Shown in pieces: positions 1-8,846 of a DNA stretch of 64,000 nucleotides; positions within the stretch are counted from its first letter, which is position 1, and every line of letters starts with the position of its first letter. A model generated the notes under the pieces. That model was given only the letters and a program-made list of their open reading frames with translations. It was not told the DNA's origin and made no database searches. The position numbers and the translations under genes were made by a program. The DNA is taken from positions 62,001-126,000 of the forward strand of contig CAWCJS010000018.1 in assembly GCA_963795795.1 (NCBI GenBank). Direction: 5' to 3'. This DNA comes from Palsa-504 sp963795795 (GTDB lineage: Bacteria > Actinomycetota > Actinomycetes > Streptosporangiales > Streptosporangiaceae).

Positions 1-47
1 GGGAAATGCGGAGCGGGAACCAGTGCTCGTTCGGGCATCAGGGGATT

Positions 48-716
48 TTATGCGGAACGGCGGGAGAGCGGGTCCGCGACCTCAGCCGACCTCTGCGGCG
101 TAAACCACGATATTGCTGAGGTAGTGGCGGTGGCGTAGTCGAAGGCGCCACCGCAGGTGATGAGCCGAAGCTCGGCGTCGGGGACGGGACCGTAGACGTC
201 CTCTGTCGGGAAGTGGTCCTTCAGGTAGGTCTGGACCGAGGTGACGCGGAACTCGACGAGCGTCCCGTTGGCTCGCCTGACGTAGATCTTGTCCCCGCGG
301 CGTAGCGTGCTCAGCCGGAAGAAGACCCCTGGTTCATTGTGCGAGTCGATGTGGCCCACGATGATGGCCGAGCCGATGGCGCCGGGGCGGGGGCTTCCGG
401 TGTACCAGCCGGCGACCGCGACCATGGACAAGGGCGGGACCTGCAGCTCGCCGTCGGACTTCAGGCCGAGGTACATGAGCTTGGTCTGGACGCCGATCAG
501 CGGGATGGTCAGCGAGACCGGGCGGGAGACCGGTCGGGGCGGCGCCGACGGCGGCGGAGCCACGATCCGGCCGGTGGGGGCGGGCACGGCGTTCACGCCT
601 AGCGCGACGGGGCGCAGGGCCGGGGTCCCGTGCCGGGTCAGCAGCAGGCCGGCCGTTCCGGCCGCGACGACGAGCAGGCCGGCCGCAAGGAACACGGCCG
701 GCCTGCTCGAGCGCAT
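48..716 (-). CDS. Class F sortase, 3' end frameshifted
   Basis: This is a membrane-anchored sortase of the actinobacterial E/F type, a transpeptidase that attaches surface proteins outside the membrane. It has an N-terminal membrane segment (about residues 7-27), a Pro-rich linker, and a sortase fold with catalytic His122 (VGHIDS) and Cys188 (LITCGG). After FDYA the frame leaves the family pattern. One base to the side, the sequence reads HRHYLSNIVVYAAEVG and stops at 82-84, restoring the conserved Arg and last beta strand. A single-base deletion near 121-140 is therefore likely, and the intact gene would be 82-716. It starts 3 nt after the DUF4397 gene, so the two are probably one transcript. 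Confidence 0.85.
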   Translation of the reverse strand: MRSSRPAVFLAAGLLVVAAGTAGLLLTRHGTPALRPVALGVNAVPAPTGRIVAPPPSAPPRPVSRPVSLTIPLIGVQTKLMYLGLKSDGELQVPPLSMVAVAGWYTGSPRPGAIGSAIIVGHIDSHNEPGVFFRLSTLRRGDKIYVRRANGTLVEFRVTSVQTYLKDHFPTEDVYGPVPDAELRLITCGGAFDYATATTSAISWFTPQRSAEVADPLSRRSA

Positions 717-719
717 TGC

Positions 720-1577
720 CTAGAACCCGTGGCGCGGCTGGGGGCGCTTGCGCCCGGTCAGCGCACCGGTTACGGCCAGCGCGAGGCCGACCGCAATGAG
801 CGCGAGCCACGGCAGTGCCGAGCCCGGCCCGTGTGCCGCAGTGCCGCCGAAGCCGGTGCTAACGCCGCCTCCGGGCGGTTCACCGCTGCCAGCGGCGTCG
901 GTGAGGTTGTCGATCTCCAGGCCGTTGGCTCCGTCGAGGACGACCAGGGTATGGACGGTGCCCGCGGCGACGCTGACGCTGGTGTTGGCGTCCCCGCCGC
1001 CGGCGGTCACGGCCACGGTCACCGTGCCGGGCGTGACGGCCTTGTACGACGTCACGGTCGCGAACGCCAGGCTGCCGGCCAGGACGGTGGACCCGTAGGT
1101 CACCTTGACCGTTTGGTCCTTGAGGGACGCCTGGATCACCCGGACCAGGCCTTGCCCGGATGGGGTGGTCAGGTCGTCATTCAGGACCTGGAGCCGAAGG
1201 CCCGATTCGGGGCCCATTCCGGCCACGGTGTAGGCGTGACCTGCTGCGATGGTTACGCCGGTGGAAAGGACCGGCGAGGTCGACGGGGACGCTCCGGCGA
1301 GGCGCATGGCGACGCTGTAGTCGCCCGCGGTCACCGTCTCATACGGCGAAGCCTCTCCGTACGCGACGTGGTGCAGCACGATCTTCGCGTTCGAATTGCC
1401 GAATGAGTACAGGTAAACGTCCACGGCGGGGGTGTTCGGGGACAGGTGGGCTAGCCTGATCCAGCCCGTCCCAGTAGTGGCCGACGACGCGAACGCCGTC
1501 GCGGCGGCGGGTATGCCCAGCAGCAAGGCCGACGCGGCCAAGAGCATGAGCAATCGCCTAGTTAGTCTCGGTTTCAT
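720..1577 (-). CDS. DUF4397 domain-containing secreted/membrane protein
   Basis: This is a surface protein with an N-terminal signal peptide (MKPRLTRRLL followed by a hydrophobic stretch), a DUF4397 domain beginning WIRLAHLSPNTPAVDVYLY, a Gly-rich linker and a C-terminal membrane helix ending in basic residues. DUF4397 proteins often sit beside class F sortases in actinomycetes, as here, so this is the probable partner or substrate of the downstream sortase. No clear LPxTG motif is visible. The ATG at 1577 was chosen over one five codons upstream because GGGAGGGG lies 5 nt before it. The molecular function of DUF4397 is not known. Confidence 0.85.
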   Translation of the reverse strand: MKPRLTRRLLMLLAASALLLGIPAAATAFASSATTGTGWIRLAHLSPNTPAVDVYLYSFGNSNAKIVLHHVAYGEASPYETVTAGDYSVAMRLAGASPSTSPVLSTGVTIAAGHAYTVAGMGPESGLRLQVLNDDLTTPSGQGLVRVIQASLKDQTVKVTYGSTVLAGSLAFATVTSYKAVTPGTVTVAVTAGGGDANTSVSVAAGTVHTLVVLDGANGLEIDNLTDAAGSGEPPGGGVSTGFGGTAAHGPGSALPWLALIAVGLALAVTGALTGRKRPQPRHGF

Positions 1578-1612
1578 GTTGACCCCTCCCAAAAACCCAG
1601 CTTGATGAGCTG

Positions 1613-2620
1613 CTAGGTGCCGTTCAGACCCAGGGGACCTGGGGCATCGAACTGTACGGCCACAGCGGACTGACCGTTTTGAAGCTGGACAGTTGTGTAC
1701 TTCGAGGGCAGATAGTCAGACCGCTGTACAGCTAGGAACCCCATAATCGCCGACAGGCCGGAGGCCGACGAGGCACCGATTTCGGCACCGCGGAGCGGTA
1801 CCTCCGCACTTGCGCCTGGTGACGAGTCATCGAAGATTATCAGCTGTACTGGCATTTTGGCGGCAAGTGCTGAAAGCGTTACAAGCAGGCGTGGATCGAC
1901 CATGCCGTCCTGAAGATCCATCCGGGCCGCCGGCGACGCGTGGACGTTTTTATTGGTCAAAAGTTGGTCACCAGCCTCGATGCGGGCGGACAGATCTGTC
2001 CGCAGCGAGGCGTTAAAGGCCGCGGTTCCGCCCGGCCACACTCCGCGGACCTGAACCTGCTCGGCGCCGGTGCCGAAGGTCGCGATCAGCAGCGGCGCGT
2101 AGACCGACTCGAGGCGGGAGCCGAACTGGGCCCGCACCGCCGGCGTGGCGACGACCACGGTCGCGCTCAGCGGGTCGGGGGTGCTCGGCTGGAACTGGTA
2201 CAGCCTGCCCGCCGGCACGCCGGCCGCCTGGAGCGAGCTGCACATCGCGGAGTCGCAGCCGATGACCGCGCTCGGCAGGATCTGCTGCGCGATCCACGCG
2301 GCCGCCCGGGCGCGGTTGGCCGTGGCGATCTGCAGCGAGGTCGGCGCCGTGTTGTGGGCTGCATAGCTCGGCTGCGGGGACGCGGTCTTCTGCCCAGCCT
2401 GGGTGAAGGCCAGGGTCACGAGCGCTCCGAGGGCCATGGCGGCGATCGCGCCAAGCGCGAACATGAGGCGCCGGCTTCGCGCCGTCAGCTGCTTGCCCTG
2501 GCCCGTACGGCTGCGGCGCTCGAACCATAGGCGCATCGTCGTGACCGCTACCTGCGACCACGAGGGGTTCAGCCGGCTGTCGCGGGATGCCGACGTCACG
2601 ACGTGGTTCTCCTGGCCCAT
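1613..2620 (-). CDS. Hypothetical single-pass membrane protein
   Basis: I do not recognise this protein. It has a basic cytoplasmic N-terminus of about 55 residues, one membrane helix (LMFALGAIAAMALGALVTLAF) and an extracytoplasmic domain of about 250 residues. That domain includes a possible nucleotide- or sugar-binding-like segment (PVQLIIFDDSSPGAS) and ends in a short hydrophobic tail. It is the first gene of a three-gene unit with the DUF4397 protein (35 nt downstream) and the sortase, so a role in the cell envelope is inferred from context. The start MGQENHV follows a GGGGGG stretch; an ATG 13 codons upstream lies inside a hairpin and is less likely. Confidence 0.6.
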   Translation of the reverse strand: MGQENHVVTSASRDSRLNPSWSQVAVTTMRLWFERRSRTGQGKQLTARSRRLMFALGAIAAMALGALVTLAFTQAGQKTASPQPSYAAHNTAPTSLQIATANRARAAAWIAQQILPSAVIGCDSAMCSSLQAAGVPAGRLYQFQPSTPDPLSATVVVATPAVRAQFGSRLESVYAPLLIATFGTGAEQVQVRGVWPGGTAAFNASLRTDLSARIEAGDQLLTNKNVHASPAARMDLQDGMVDPRLLVTLSALAAKMPVQLIIFDDSSPGASAEVPLRGAEIGASSASGLSAIMGFLAVQRSDYLPSKYTTVQLQNGQSAVAVQFDAPGPLGLNGT

Positions 2621-2630
2621 CTCGCCCCCC

Positions 2631-2655
2631 GCAACCCCGTGAGCAGCGGGGTTGC
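2631..2655 (-). other. Perfect hairpin in the 5' leader of the envelope operon
   Basis: A 9-bp perfect inverted repeat (GCAACCCCG, 7-nt loop, CGGGGTTGC) lies directly upstream of the G-rich ribosome binding site of the gene starting at 2620. On the minus strand the stem ends about one nucleotide before the GGGGGG run, so it could restrict access to the start. There is no U-tract, so a terminator is unlikely. Confidence 0.5.
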
Positions 2656-2812
2656 ACACAAAAGCAGTCTGATCCTAGTCCTATGTGACTAGTTCTGGCT
2701 GCGATTTCCTCCAATACAATCATTTTTCACGCTCTACCGTCATTAAGTTCGCGATCCTGAACATGCATGACCACGGTGAGCTTTTGTATCCCATATGCCG
2801 AGGACGAGCAGC

Positions 2813-4435
2813 TCAGTCGTCGAGGGCGAGGAGCTCCACCGAGCGCTCGCGCATCTCGACCTTGCGCACCTTGCCGGTGACGGTCATCGGGAACTCGTCG
2901 ACGATATGGACGTACCTGGGGACCTTGTAGTGCGCCAGCTGGCCGCTGCAGAACTCCCGCAGCGACTCCGCCGTCAGGTCCGGCGCGCCGGGGCGCAGGC
3001 GGATCCAGGCCATGAGCTCCTCGCCGTACTTGGCATCAGGAACCCCGATGACCTGGGCGTCCAGGATGTCGGGGTGCGTGTAGAGGAACTCCTCGATCTC
3101 CCGCGGGTAGATGTTCTCCCCGCCGCGGATGACCATGTCCTTGATCCGGCCGGTGATGGCCAGGTAGCCGTCTTCGTCCATGACGGCCAGGTCGCCGGTA
3201 TGCATCCAGTGGGCGGCGTCGATGGCCTCGGCGGTCTTGTCCGGCTGCTCCCAGTAGCCGAGCATCACGGAGTACCCCCGCGTGCACAGCTCGCCCGGAG
3301 TGCCACGGGGCACGGTCGCGCCCGTGGCCGGGTCCACGACCTTCACCTCCAGGTGCGGCCCGACCCGGCCCACGGTGGACACCCGGCGGTCGAGCGAGTC
3401 GTCGACCCGGGTCTGCGTGGACACCGGCGAGGTTTCCGTCATGCCGTAGCAGATCGACACCTCGTGCATCGACATCCGCGACATGACCTGCTTCATCACC
3501 TCGACCGGACACGGCGAGCCCGCCATGATGCCGGTGCGCAGGCTGGACAGGTCGTAGTCGGCGATACCGGGCGCGGACAGCTCGGCGATGAACATCGTCG
3601 GAACGCCGTACAGCGAGGTGCAGCGTTCGGCCTGCACGGCCTCCAGGGTGGCGACCGGGTCGAAGCTGGGCGCCGGGATGACCATGCACGCGCCGTGGCT
3701 GGTCGCCGCGAGGTTGCCCATCACCATGCCGAAGCAATGGTAGAAGGGCACCGGAATGCAGATCCGGTCCGCTTCGGTGTACTTGCAGAGCTCGCCGACA
3801 AAGAACCCGTTGTTGAGGATGTTGTGGTGCGAAAGCGTCGCACCCTTGGGGAAACCCGTCGTGCCCGAGGTGTATTGGATGTTGATCGGGTCGTCCGTAT
3901 CCAGCTCGATGCGCGCCAGGGCGGAACGGTCAAGCTCGCGTCCGCGCTGGATAAGTGACTGCCAGGCCGGGCCGCCGATTATCACTACGTGCGAAAGGCC
4001 TTTACACCGCGGGTGCACCTCGGCGATCATCGCGGCGTAATCGGAGGTCTTCAGCCGCTCCGCCGCGATGAGCAGCCTGGTACCGGACTGGTTGAGGACG
4101 AACTCGAGTTCACGGGTGCGGTAGGCCGGGTTGATGTTGACGAGGATCGCGCCGATCTTGGCGGTGGCGTACTGAGTCAGCGTCCACTCCGGGCAATTCG
4201 GTGCCCAGATGCCGACCCGGTCGGTCTGGCCGATGCCCAGCTCGAGCAGGCCCAGCGCGAGGGCATCGACGTCGGCCGCGAGTTCGGCATAGGTCCATCG
4301 CCGCCCGGTCGTCCGGTCGACGAGCGCCTCGCGGTCCCCGAAGCGCGCGACCGTGGCGTCGAAGTTGGCGCCGATGGTGTCGCCGAGCAGCGGCGTTACG
4401 GATTCTGCTGACGAGTAACTCAGCGCTGCCGACAT
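2813..4435 (-). CDS. Long-chain acyl-CoA ligase (AMP-binding)
   Basis: This is an ATP-dependent acyl-CoA synthetase that adenylates a fatty acid and transfers it to CoA. At 540 aa it has the normal length for the family. Visible motifs are the phosphate loop YTSGTTGFPKG (near residue 190), the YGMTETSPV substrate/ATP motif, HTGDLAVMDEDGYLAITGRIKDMV (hinge and A8 motif), GGENIYPREIEEFL, and the C-terminal catalytic lysine in TVTGKVRK. The ATG at 4435 has GGAGG about 10 nt upstream. It is transcribed away from the hydrolase gene at 4613. Closest resemblance is to FadD-type fatty-acyl-CoA synthases; the chain-length preference cannot be read from sequence. Confidence 0.93.
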   Translation of the reverse strand: MSAALSYSSAESVTPLLGDTIGANFDATVARFGDREALVDRTTGRRWTYAELAADVDALALGLLELGIGQTDRVGIWAPNCPEWTLTQYATAKIGAILVNINPAYRTRELEFVLNQSGTRLLIAAERLKTSDYAAMIAEVHPRCKGLSHVVIIGGPAWQSLIQRGRELDRSALARIELDTDDPINIQYTSGTTGFPKGATLSHHNILNNGFFVGELCKYTEADRICIPVPFYHCFGMVMGNLAATSHGACMVIPAPSFDPVATLEAVQAERCTSLYGVPTMFIAELSAPGIADYDLSSLRTGIMAGSPCPVEVMKQVMSRMSMHEVSICYGMTETSPVSTQTRVDDSLDRRVSTVGRVGPHLEVKVVDPATGATVPRGTPGELCTRGYSVMLGYWEQPDKTAEAIDAAHWMHTGDLAVMDEDGYLAITGRIKDMVIRGGENIYPREIEEFLYTHPDILDAQVIGVPDAKYGEELMAWIRLRPGAPDLTAESLREFCSGQLAHYKVPRYVHIVDEFPMTVTGKVRKVEMRERSVELLALDD

Positions 4436-4612
4436 GAGCCGCCTACCTCCGTGCTGGTTTTACCGGGCATTTGGCGCCACCGATCCAGCATCGCACGGTT
4501 TGGCGGTAACTGTTTCGTGTCCCGCGCGTCATCTCGCCGGCAGCCTAGCGGCTGATAATAAAGGGTGAGATATGGCGGTTCTGGCTGAAACAGCTCCGCC
4601 TGGGGAGGGTTA

Positions 4613-5482
4613 ATGCAAACTCGGCTGATTGACGTCCCTGTTGAAGGTGGGGACCTTCGCTTGCTGGTGTGGGGCTCCGGCAAGCACGTCGCGGTCGCCC
4701 TGCACGGGATCACGGCCTCGGCCATGTCGTGGCAGGCGGTCGCGCGCCACATGCCGTCCACGTGGACGCTCGCCGCTCCTGACCTGCGCGGACGCGGGCA
4801 TAGCCGCGACCTGCCCGGCCCGTACGGCCTGGACAGGCACGTCGCCGACGTGACCGCCGTACTGCGGCACTTCGGCGGCCGGCCCGTACTCGCGGGGCAT
4901 TCGATGGGCGCGTACGCCGCGCTGCTCACCCGCGACGCGCACCCGTCGCTCGTCCGGCGCCTCGTCCTGGTGGACGGCGGCCTGCCTCGCCCGGTCCCGG
5001 ACGGCGTGGACCCGGAGGCGTCGCTCGAGGCGACGCTCGGCCCGGCGATGACCCGGCTCCAGCGGACCTACGCCGATACCGACGCGTACCTGGACTTCTG
5101 GCGGGCCCATCCGGCGCTGGCCGGGCACTGGACCCCCGACATCGAGGCGTACGCGCGGTACGACATCATCGGCGAGCCCGGCCACCTGAGGGCGCGCCCG
5201 ATCGAGGAAGCGGTCCGCGCTGACACCCGCGACATCGTGACGGAAAAGCCGTTCGCGGACGCGCTCGGCCACCTGACCAGGCCGACGCCGCTGCTGACCG
5301 CTCCGGACGGGCTCATGGGCGAGCCACCGGGATTCCAGCCGCCCGACCTCGTCGCCACGTGGCAGGAGCGCGCCCCGCAGCTACGCCCGGTCCTGGTGCC
5401 CGACGTGAATCACTACACGATCATCTACGAGGACAAGGGCGCGGCCGCCGTGGCCCGGGCGATCACGACCAGGGCGGTCTAG
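4613..5482 (+). CDS. Alpha/beta fold hydrolase
   Basis: This is a cytoplasmic alpha/beta hydrolase of 289 aa. The oxyanion HG (VALHGITAS, about residues 28-36), the nucleophile elbow GHSMGAY (Ser97) and a late His in PDVNHYTIIYED (about residue 266) form a plausible catalytic triad. The DLRGRGHS segment is typical of the family. GGGAGGG lies 5 nt before the ATG. It is divergent from the acyl-CoA ligase across a 177-bp gap and is followed 40 nt later by the sirtuin. The substrate is unknown. Confidence 0.88.
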   Translation: MQTRLIDVPVEGGDLRLLVWGSGKHVAVALHGITASAMSWQAVARHMPSTWTLAAPDLRGRGHSRDLPGPYGLDRHVADVTAVLRHFGGRPVLAGHSMGAYAALLTRDAHPSLVRRLVLVDGGLPRPVPDGVDPEASLEATLGPAMTRLQRTYADTDAYLDFWRAHPALAGHWTPDIEAYARYDIIGEPGHLRARPIEEAVRADTRDIVTEKPFADALGHLTRPTPLLTAPDGLMGEPPGFQPPDLVATWQERAPQLRPVLVPDVNHYTIIYEDKGAAAVARAITTRAV

Positions 5483-5522
5483 GTCCCCGGACCTTGTTCC
5501 TCGTGCGGTAAGGCACCATGGA

Positions 5523-6570
5523 GTGGTGACCGTAGAGCAGCTAGCCGACGCGACGGCCACCGACTCCTTCGGCGCGCTCGTCGACGTCGTCGTGGCCGGC
5601 GGCGTGCTCGTGCTGAGCGGAGCCGGGCTGTCGACCGAGTCCGGGATCCCGGACTACCGCGGGCCGACCGGCCTGGCCCTGCGCGCCACGCCGATGACCT
5701 ACCAGACCTTTACCGGGAGCGCCTCCGCCAGGCGCCGGTACTGGGCCCGCAGCCACCTGGGCTGGCGGCGGATCGCCCGGGCCTGGCCGAACGACGGCCA
5801 CCGCGCCGTGGCCGAACTCGGCCGGTGCGGCCTGCTGACCGGGATCATCACCCAAAACGTGGATGGCCTGCACCAGGCGGCGGGCGCGACCGAGGTCACC
5901 GAACTCCACGGCAGCCTGCACCGGGTCAGTCTGCCTGTCGTGCGGGCAGCGCACCTCGCGAGTGGACCTGGAGCGCCGGCTCGAGGCGGCCAATCCCGGC
6001 TGGGGCGCGGGATCGGCTGCGACCATCAACCCGGACGGCGACGCAGTCCTCGCCGCTGAGGCGACCGAGTCGTTCGAGGTCGTCGATTGTTCGGCGTGCC
6101 AGGGCGTGCTCAAGCCGGACGTGGTGTTCTTCGGCGAGAACGTGCCGCCCGCTCGGGCCCAGGCGTGCTACGCGCTGGTCGAGAGCGCCCGCGCCCTGGT
6201 GGTGCTCGGGTCATCGCTGACCGTCATGTCGGGACTACGCTACGTCCGGCACGCGGCCCGGCTGGGGCGGCCCGTGGTGATCGTCAATCAGGGGTCCACG
6301 CGCGGCGATCAGCACGCCACGGCGATCCTCGACGCCCCGCTCGGCCCGACCCTGACCGCGCTGCTCACCAGGGTCGGATTATGGCCATCGAGTCTGCGGG
6401 GGATTTCGACGTCGTCACAGGGGCGTTCAGCTACTCCGGCGCGGCCATCGCCAGCGAACTGCAGGCGGCCGGGCGCCGCGTCCGGACGCTTACCGGGCAC
6501 CCGGGCCGGGCTCCGGCGGGCACCGCCATCGAGGCCAGGCCGCTGGATTTCACCGACCCCGCGGGGCTGA
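5523..6570 (+). CDS. Sir2-family NAD-dependent deacetylase, frameshifted
   Basis: This is a sirtuin that removes acyl groups from protein lysines using NAD. It begins at a GTG. Motifs are LSGAGLSTESGIPDYRG (NAD binding, about residues 31-48), TQNVDGLH, and the catalytic His in ELHGSLH. After HRV the frame shifts: one extra base near 5928 separates it from CLSCGQRTSR, which supplies the first zinc Cys pair. The second pair is in DCSACQ, followed by VLKPDVVFFGE and VVLGSSLTV. With the shift repaired the family homology ends at about TALLTRVGL near 6382. The open frame continues to 6570 over the next gene, so the true stop is probably lost or uncertain. Confidence 0.85.
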
Positions 6571-7304
6571 CCGAATCGCTGCGCGGCGCGCGGGCGCTGT
6601 TCAACACCTACTGGGTGCGTTTTGCCCACGGACACGTCAGCCACGAGACCGCGGTGGCGCAGTCGCGGGTGCTCTTCCAGGCGGCTGCCGAGGCGGGTGT
6701 GCGCCGGGTCGTGCACGTGTCGATCACGCATCCGAGCGCCGACTCGCCCTATCCCTACTTCCGGGGCAAGGCGGCGGTCGAGCTGGCCCTGGCCGATTTC
6801 GGCCTGTCCCACGCCGTGCTGCGTCCTTCCATCCTGTTCGGCGGTAACGGCGTCCTGATCAACAACATCGCGTGGCTGCTGCGCCGGATGCCGGTCTTCG
6901 CCGTGGGCGGCACCGGTTCCTACCGCGTCCGCCCGATCCACGTCGACGACCTGGCCAGGCTCGCCGTACGGGTGGCGGAATCAGGTGAGACCGAGGTCAT
7001 CGACGCCGTGGGGCCCGACCGGCCGACCTTCCTCGAGCTCGTGCACCACATCAGGGACTCGGTGGGCAGCCACGGCCGGGTGATCTGCGTGCCCGGTTCG
7101 CTCATCCCGCCCGCCGCCCGCGTCCTCGGCCTGGCGCTGCGCGACACCCTGCTCACCGCCGAGGAGTACGAGGCGATGGCCGCGGGCCTGGCCGACACCG
7201 ACGGCCCCGCCGCTGGCGAGATCTCGCTGCTGCAGTGGATCAGCGACCACAAGGGCACCCTGGGCCGCACCTACGCCAACGAGCTAGCCCGCCACTTCCG
7301 CTGA
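6381..7304 (+). CDS. NmrA/SDR-like NAD(P)H-binding protein
   Basis: This is an atypical short-chain dehydrogenase-like protein of 307 aa. The N-terminal Rossmann start FDVVTGAFSYSGAAIASEL has G-x5-G spacing. It is followed by ALFNTYWVRF, the strand VRRVVHVSITHP, a YFRGKAAVE segment in the place of the YxxxK region, and VLRPSILFGGNG. These features place it with NmrA-like or complex-I NDUFA9-type proteins. The ATG at 6381 has no strong Shine-Dalgarno and overlaps the run-on frame of the sirtuin, which suggests coupling or a lost sirtuin stop. The reaction is unknown; a regulatory or redox role is inferred. Confidence 0.8.
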   Translation: MAIESAGDFDVVTGAFSYSGAAIASELQAAGRRVRTLTGHPGRAPAGTAIEARPLDFTDPAGLTESLRGARALFNTYWVRFAHGHVSHETAVAQSRVLFQAAAEAGVRRVVHVSITHPSADSPYPYFRGKAAVELALADFGLSHAVLRPSILFGGNGVLINNIAWLLRRMPVFAVGGTGSYRVRPIHVDDLARLAVRVAESGETEVIDAVGPDRPTFLELVHHIRDSVGSHGRVICVPGSLIPPAARVLGLALRDTLLTAEEYEAMAAGLADTDGPAAGEISLLQWISDHKGTLGRTYANELARHFR

Positions 7305-7307
7305 CAT

Positions 7308-7357
7308 AGTCATTTGGGGTGCCGAGTCATTTAGGGTGCCGAGTCATTTGGGTGCCG
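7308..7357. repeat. Three tandem copies of a 17-bp unit
   Basis: Near-identical units AGTCATTTGGGGTGCCG occur at 7308-7324, 7325-7341 (one substitution) and 7342-7357 (one base shorter). They fill the gap between the convergent ends of the NmrA-like gene and xerD. There is no hairpin inside a unit. Slippage-type duplication is the simplest explanation. Confidence 0.85.
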
Positions 7358-7366
7358 AGCAAGCCC

Positions 7367-8336
7367 TCAGGCGAGGGCGCGAGGGTGGGCGGACGCATAG
7401 ACCTCGCGGAGCCGGTCCACGGTGATGAGGGTGTAGATCTGGGTGGTCGCGACCGACGCGTGGCCGAGCAGTTCCTGGACGACCCGGATGTCGGCCCCGC
7501 CGTCGAGCAGGTGCGTGGCGAACGAGTGCCGCAGCGTGTGCGGGGAGACCTCGGGCAGGCGCGCGCGCCCGGCGGCGGCGTGCAGCACCCCCCAGGCGCC
7601 CTGCCGGGTCAGGCGGCCGCCGCGCGCGTTCAGGAACACGGCCGGGCTGACCGACGCGCGCCGCGACGCCGCAGCCAGGGCAGGTCTGGCCCGGACCAGG
7701 TACGCCTCGAGGGCCCGGACCGCGTAGCGGCCCACCGGAACCACCCGGTGCTTGCCCCCCTTGCCGGCCAGCCGGACCACCGGGTCGGCGCCCAGGTCAA
7801 GCTCGTCGACGTCCAGCCCGGTCGCCTCGGAGATCCGGGCCCCGGTCGCGTAGAGAAACTCAAGCAGGGCCCGGTCGCGGAGCAGCCGCGGCTCGACGCC
7901 GCCTGCCGCCGCCTGCGCATCTGGGCCCGGCCCCGCCGCGTCGAGCAGGCGTTCTACCTCATCGAGCGCAATCGCCTTCGGCAGGCGGCTGGGCGGCGTC
8001 GGCGGCGCCACCTCGCGGGCCGGGTCCACCTCGGCGAGCCCCTGCGCGACCGCGAATGCGTGCAGTCCGCGCACCGCGATAACCGCCCGGGCCGCCGAGC
8101 TGACCGCAAGGGCCTGGTGCTCGTCGTCGCCTTCCCGCAGCCCCGCGAGAAACTCCGCGACGTCGGCTGGGCGCGACGGCGGCCAGGCGGTCCTTCCCGC
8201 GGCTGGCCAGCACGGACTCATACCGCCACAAGTCTCGCCCGTACGAGGAGACCGTGTTCGCCGCCAGCCCACGCTCCACCTGCAGGTACTGCAGGTACTC
8301 CGCCACGAGTTCGCGGACCGTCCGACCCGACGCCAT
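7367..8336 (-). CDS. xerD: Tyrosine recombinase XerD, frameshifted
   Basis: This is a site-specific recombinase that resolves chromosome dimers at dif together with XerC. The N-terminal SAM-like core-binding domain begins VRELVAEYLQYLQVERGLAANTVSSYGRDL. The catalytic domain carries Arg in ATGARISEA, Lys in GKGGKHRVV, HTLRHSFATHLL, LLGHASVATTQIYT and the nucleophile Tyr in that last segment. One extra base near 8168 shifts the frame between DRLAAVAP and ADVAEFLAGL; with this repaired the length, about 322 aa, is usual. xerD near NUDIX and pyrG is a known actinobacterial order. Since the gene is normally needed, a sequencing indel is likely. Confidence 0.88.
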
Positions 8337-8460
8337 ACCTCACGCTCTCACGGCCCCCACCCGCGCACACGCATCCCGGCCGACTGGACGGGGAAAGTGA
8401 GCGGTGATCCGACCGGGTGCGAATGCTCTGGGCACCGGCAAGCGAGGCGAGCCGCTGCGG

Positions 8461-8706
8461 TCAGGTCAGGCCGGTCACCTGGTGCACATCGCCGCAGGGG
8501 ACGCCGAGCGCGGCGTGGTGCTTGCGGATGGCGTCCTCGTCGGGCCCTTCGAGCAGGCAATACACCTTCCCGTCGGGGTTGTGGTACAGCTCGACCTGGC
8601 GGACGCCGAACTCGTCGGCCCTGGCGTTGCGGGTGTCGTCGCCGATCTGCGCGATGGCCTCGGCGGGCAGCTTCAGATCCTCGTGAAAATCCATGAACAG
8701 TGCCAT
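8461..8706 (-). CDS. DUF4242 / SCO4226-like small protein
   Basis: This is a small 81-aa protein with the alpha+beta pattern MALFMDFHEDLKLPAEAIAQI ... VRQVELYHNPDGKVYCLLEGPDEDAIRKHHAALGV. It resembles the DUF4242 group that includes the nickel-binding Streptomyces protein SCO4226. His residues at the N-terminal strand and in the KHH segment could bind a metal, but this is inference. The ATG at 8706 was chosen because AGGAG lies 7-8 nt upstream; an in-frame start 13 codons earlier lacks one. It stands alone between xerD and the LuxR-type regulator. Confidence 0.7.
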   Translation of the reverse strand: MALFMDFHEDLKLPAEAIAQIGDDTRNARADEFGVRQVELYHNPDGKVYCLLEGPDEDAIRKHHAALGVPCGDVHQVTGLT

Positions 8707-8846
8707 GTCATGCTCCTGACGTCCGGTCTTCCCCGTGGTGAGCACGGTTGGTCGATGAGGCGACCGTAGAACGGCCGGGTCGGCCGGAAATCGGGAGAAC
8801 TGCCCGGCTTGGCCGGAGCCGGTGCCCGCTTTGGCGGCGGGATTGC

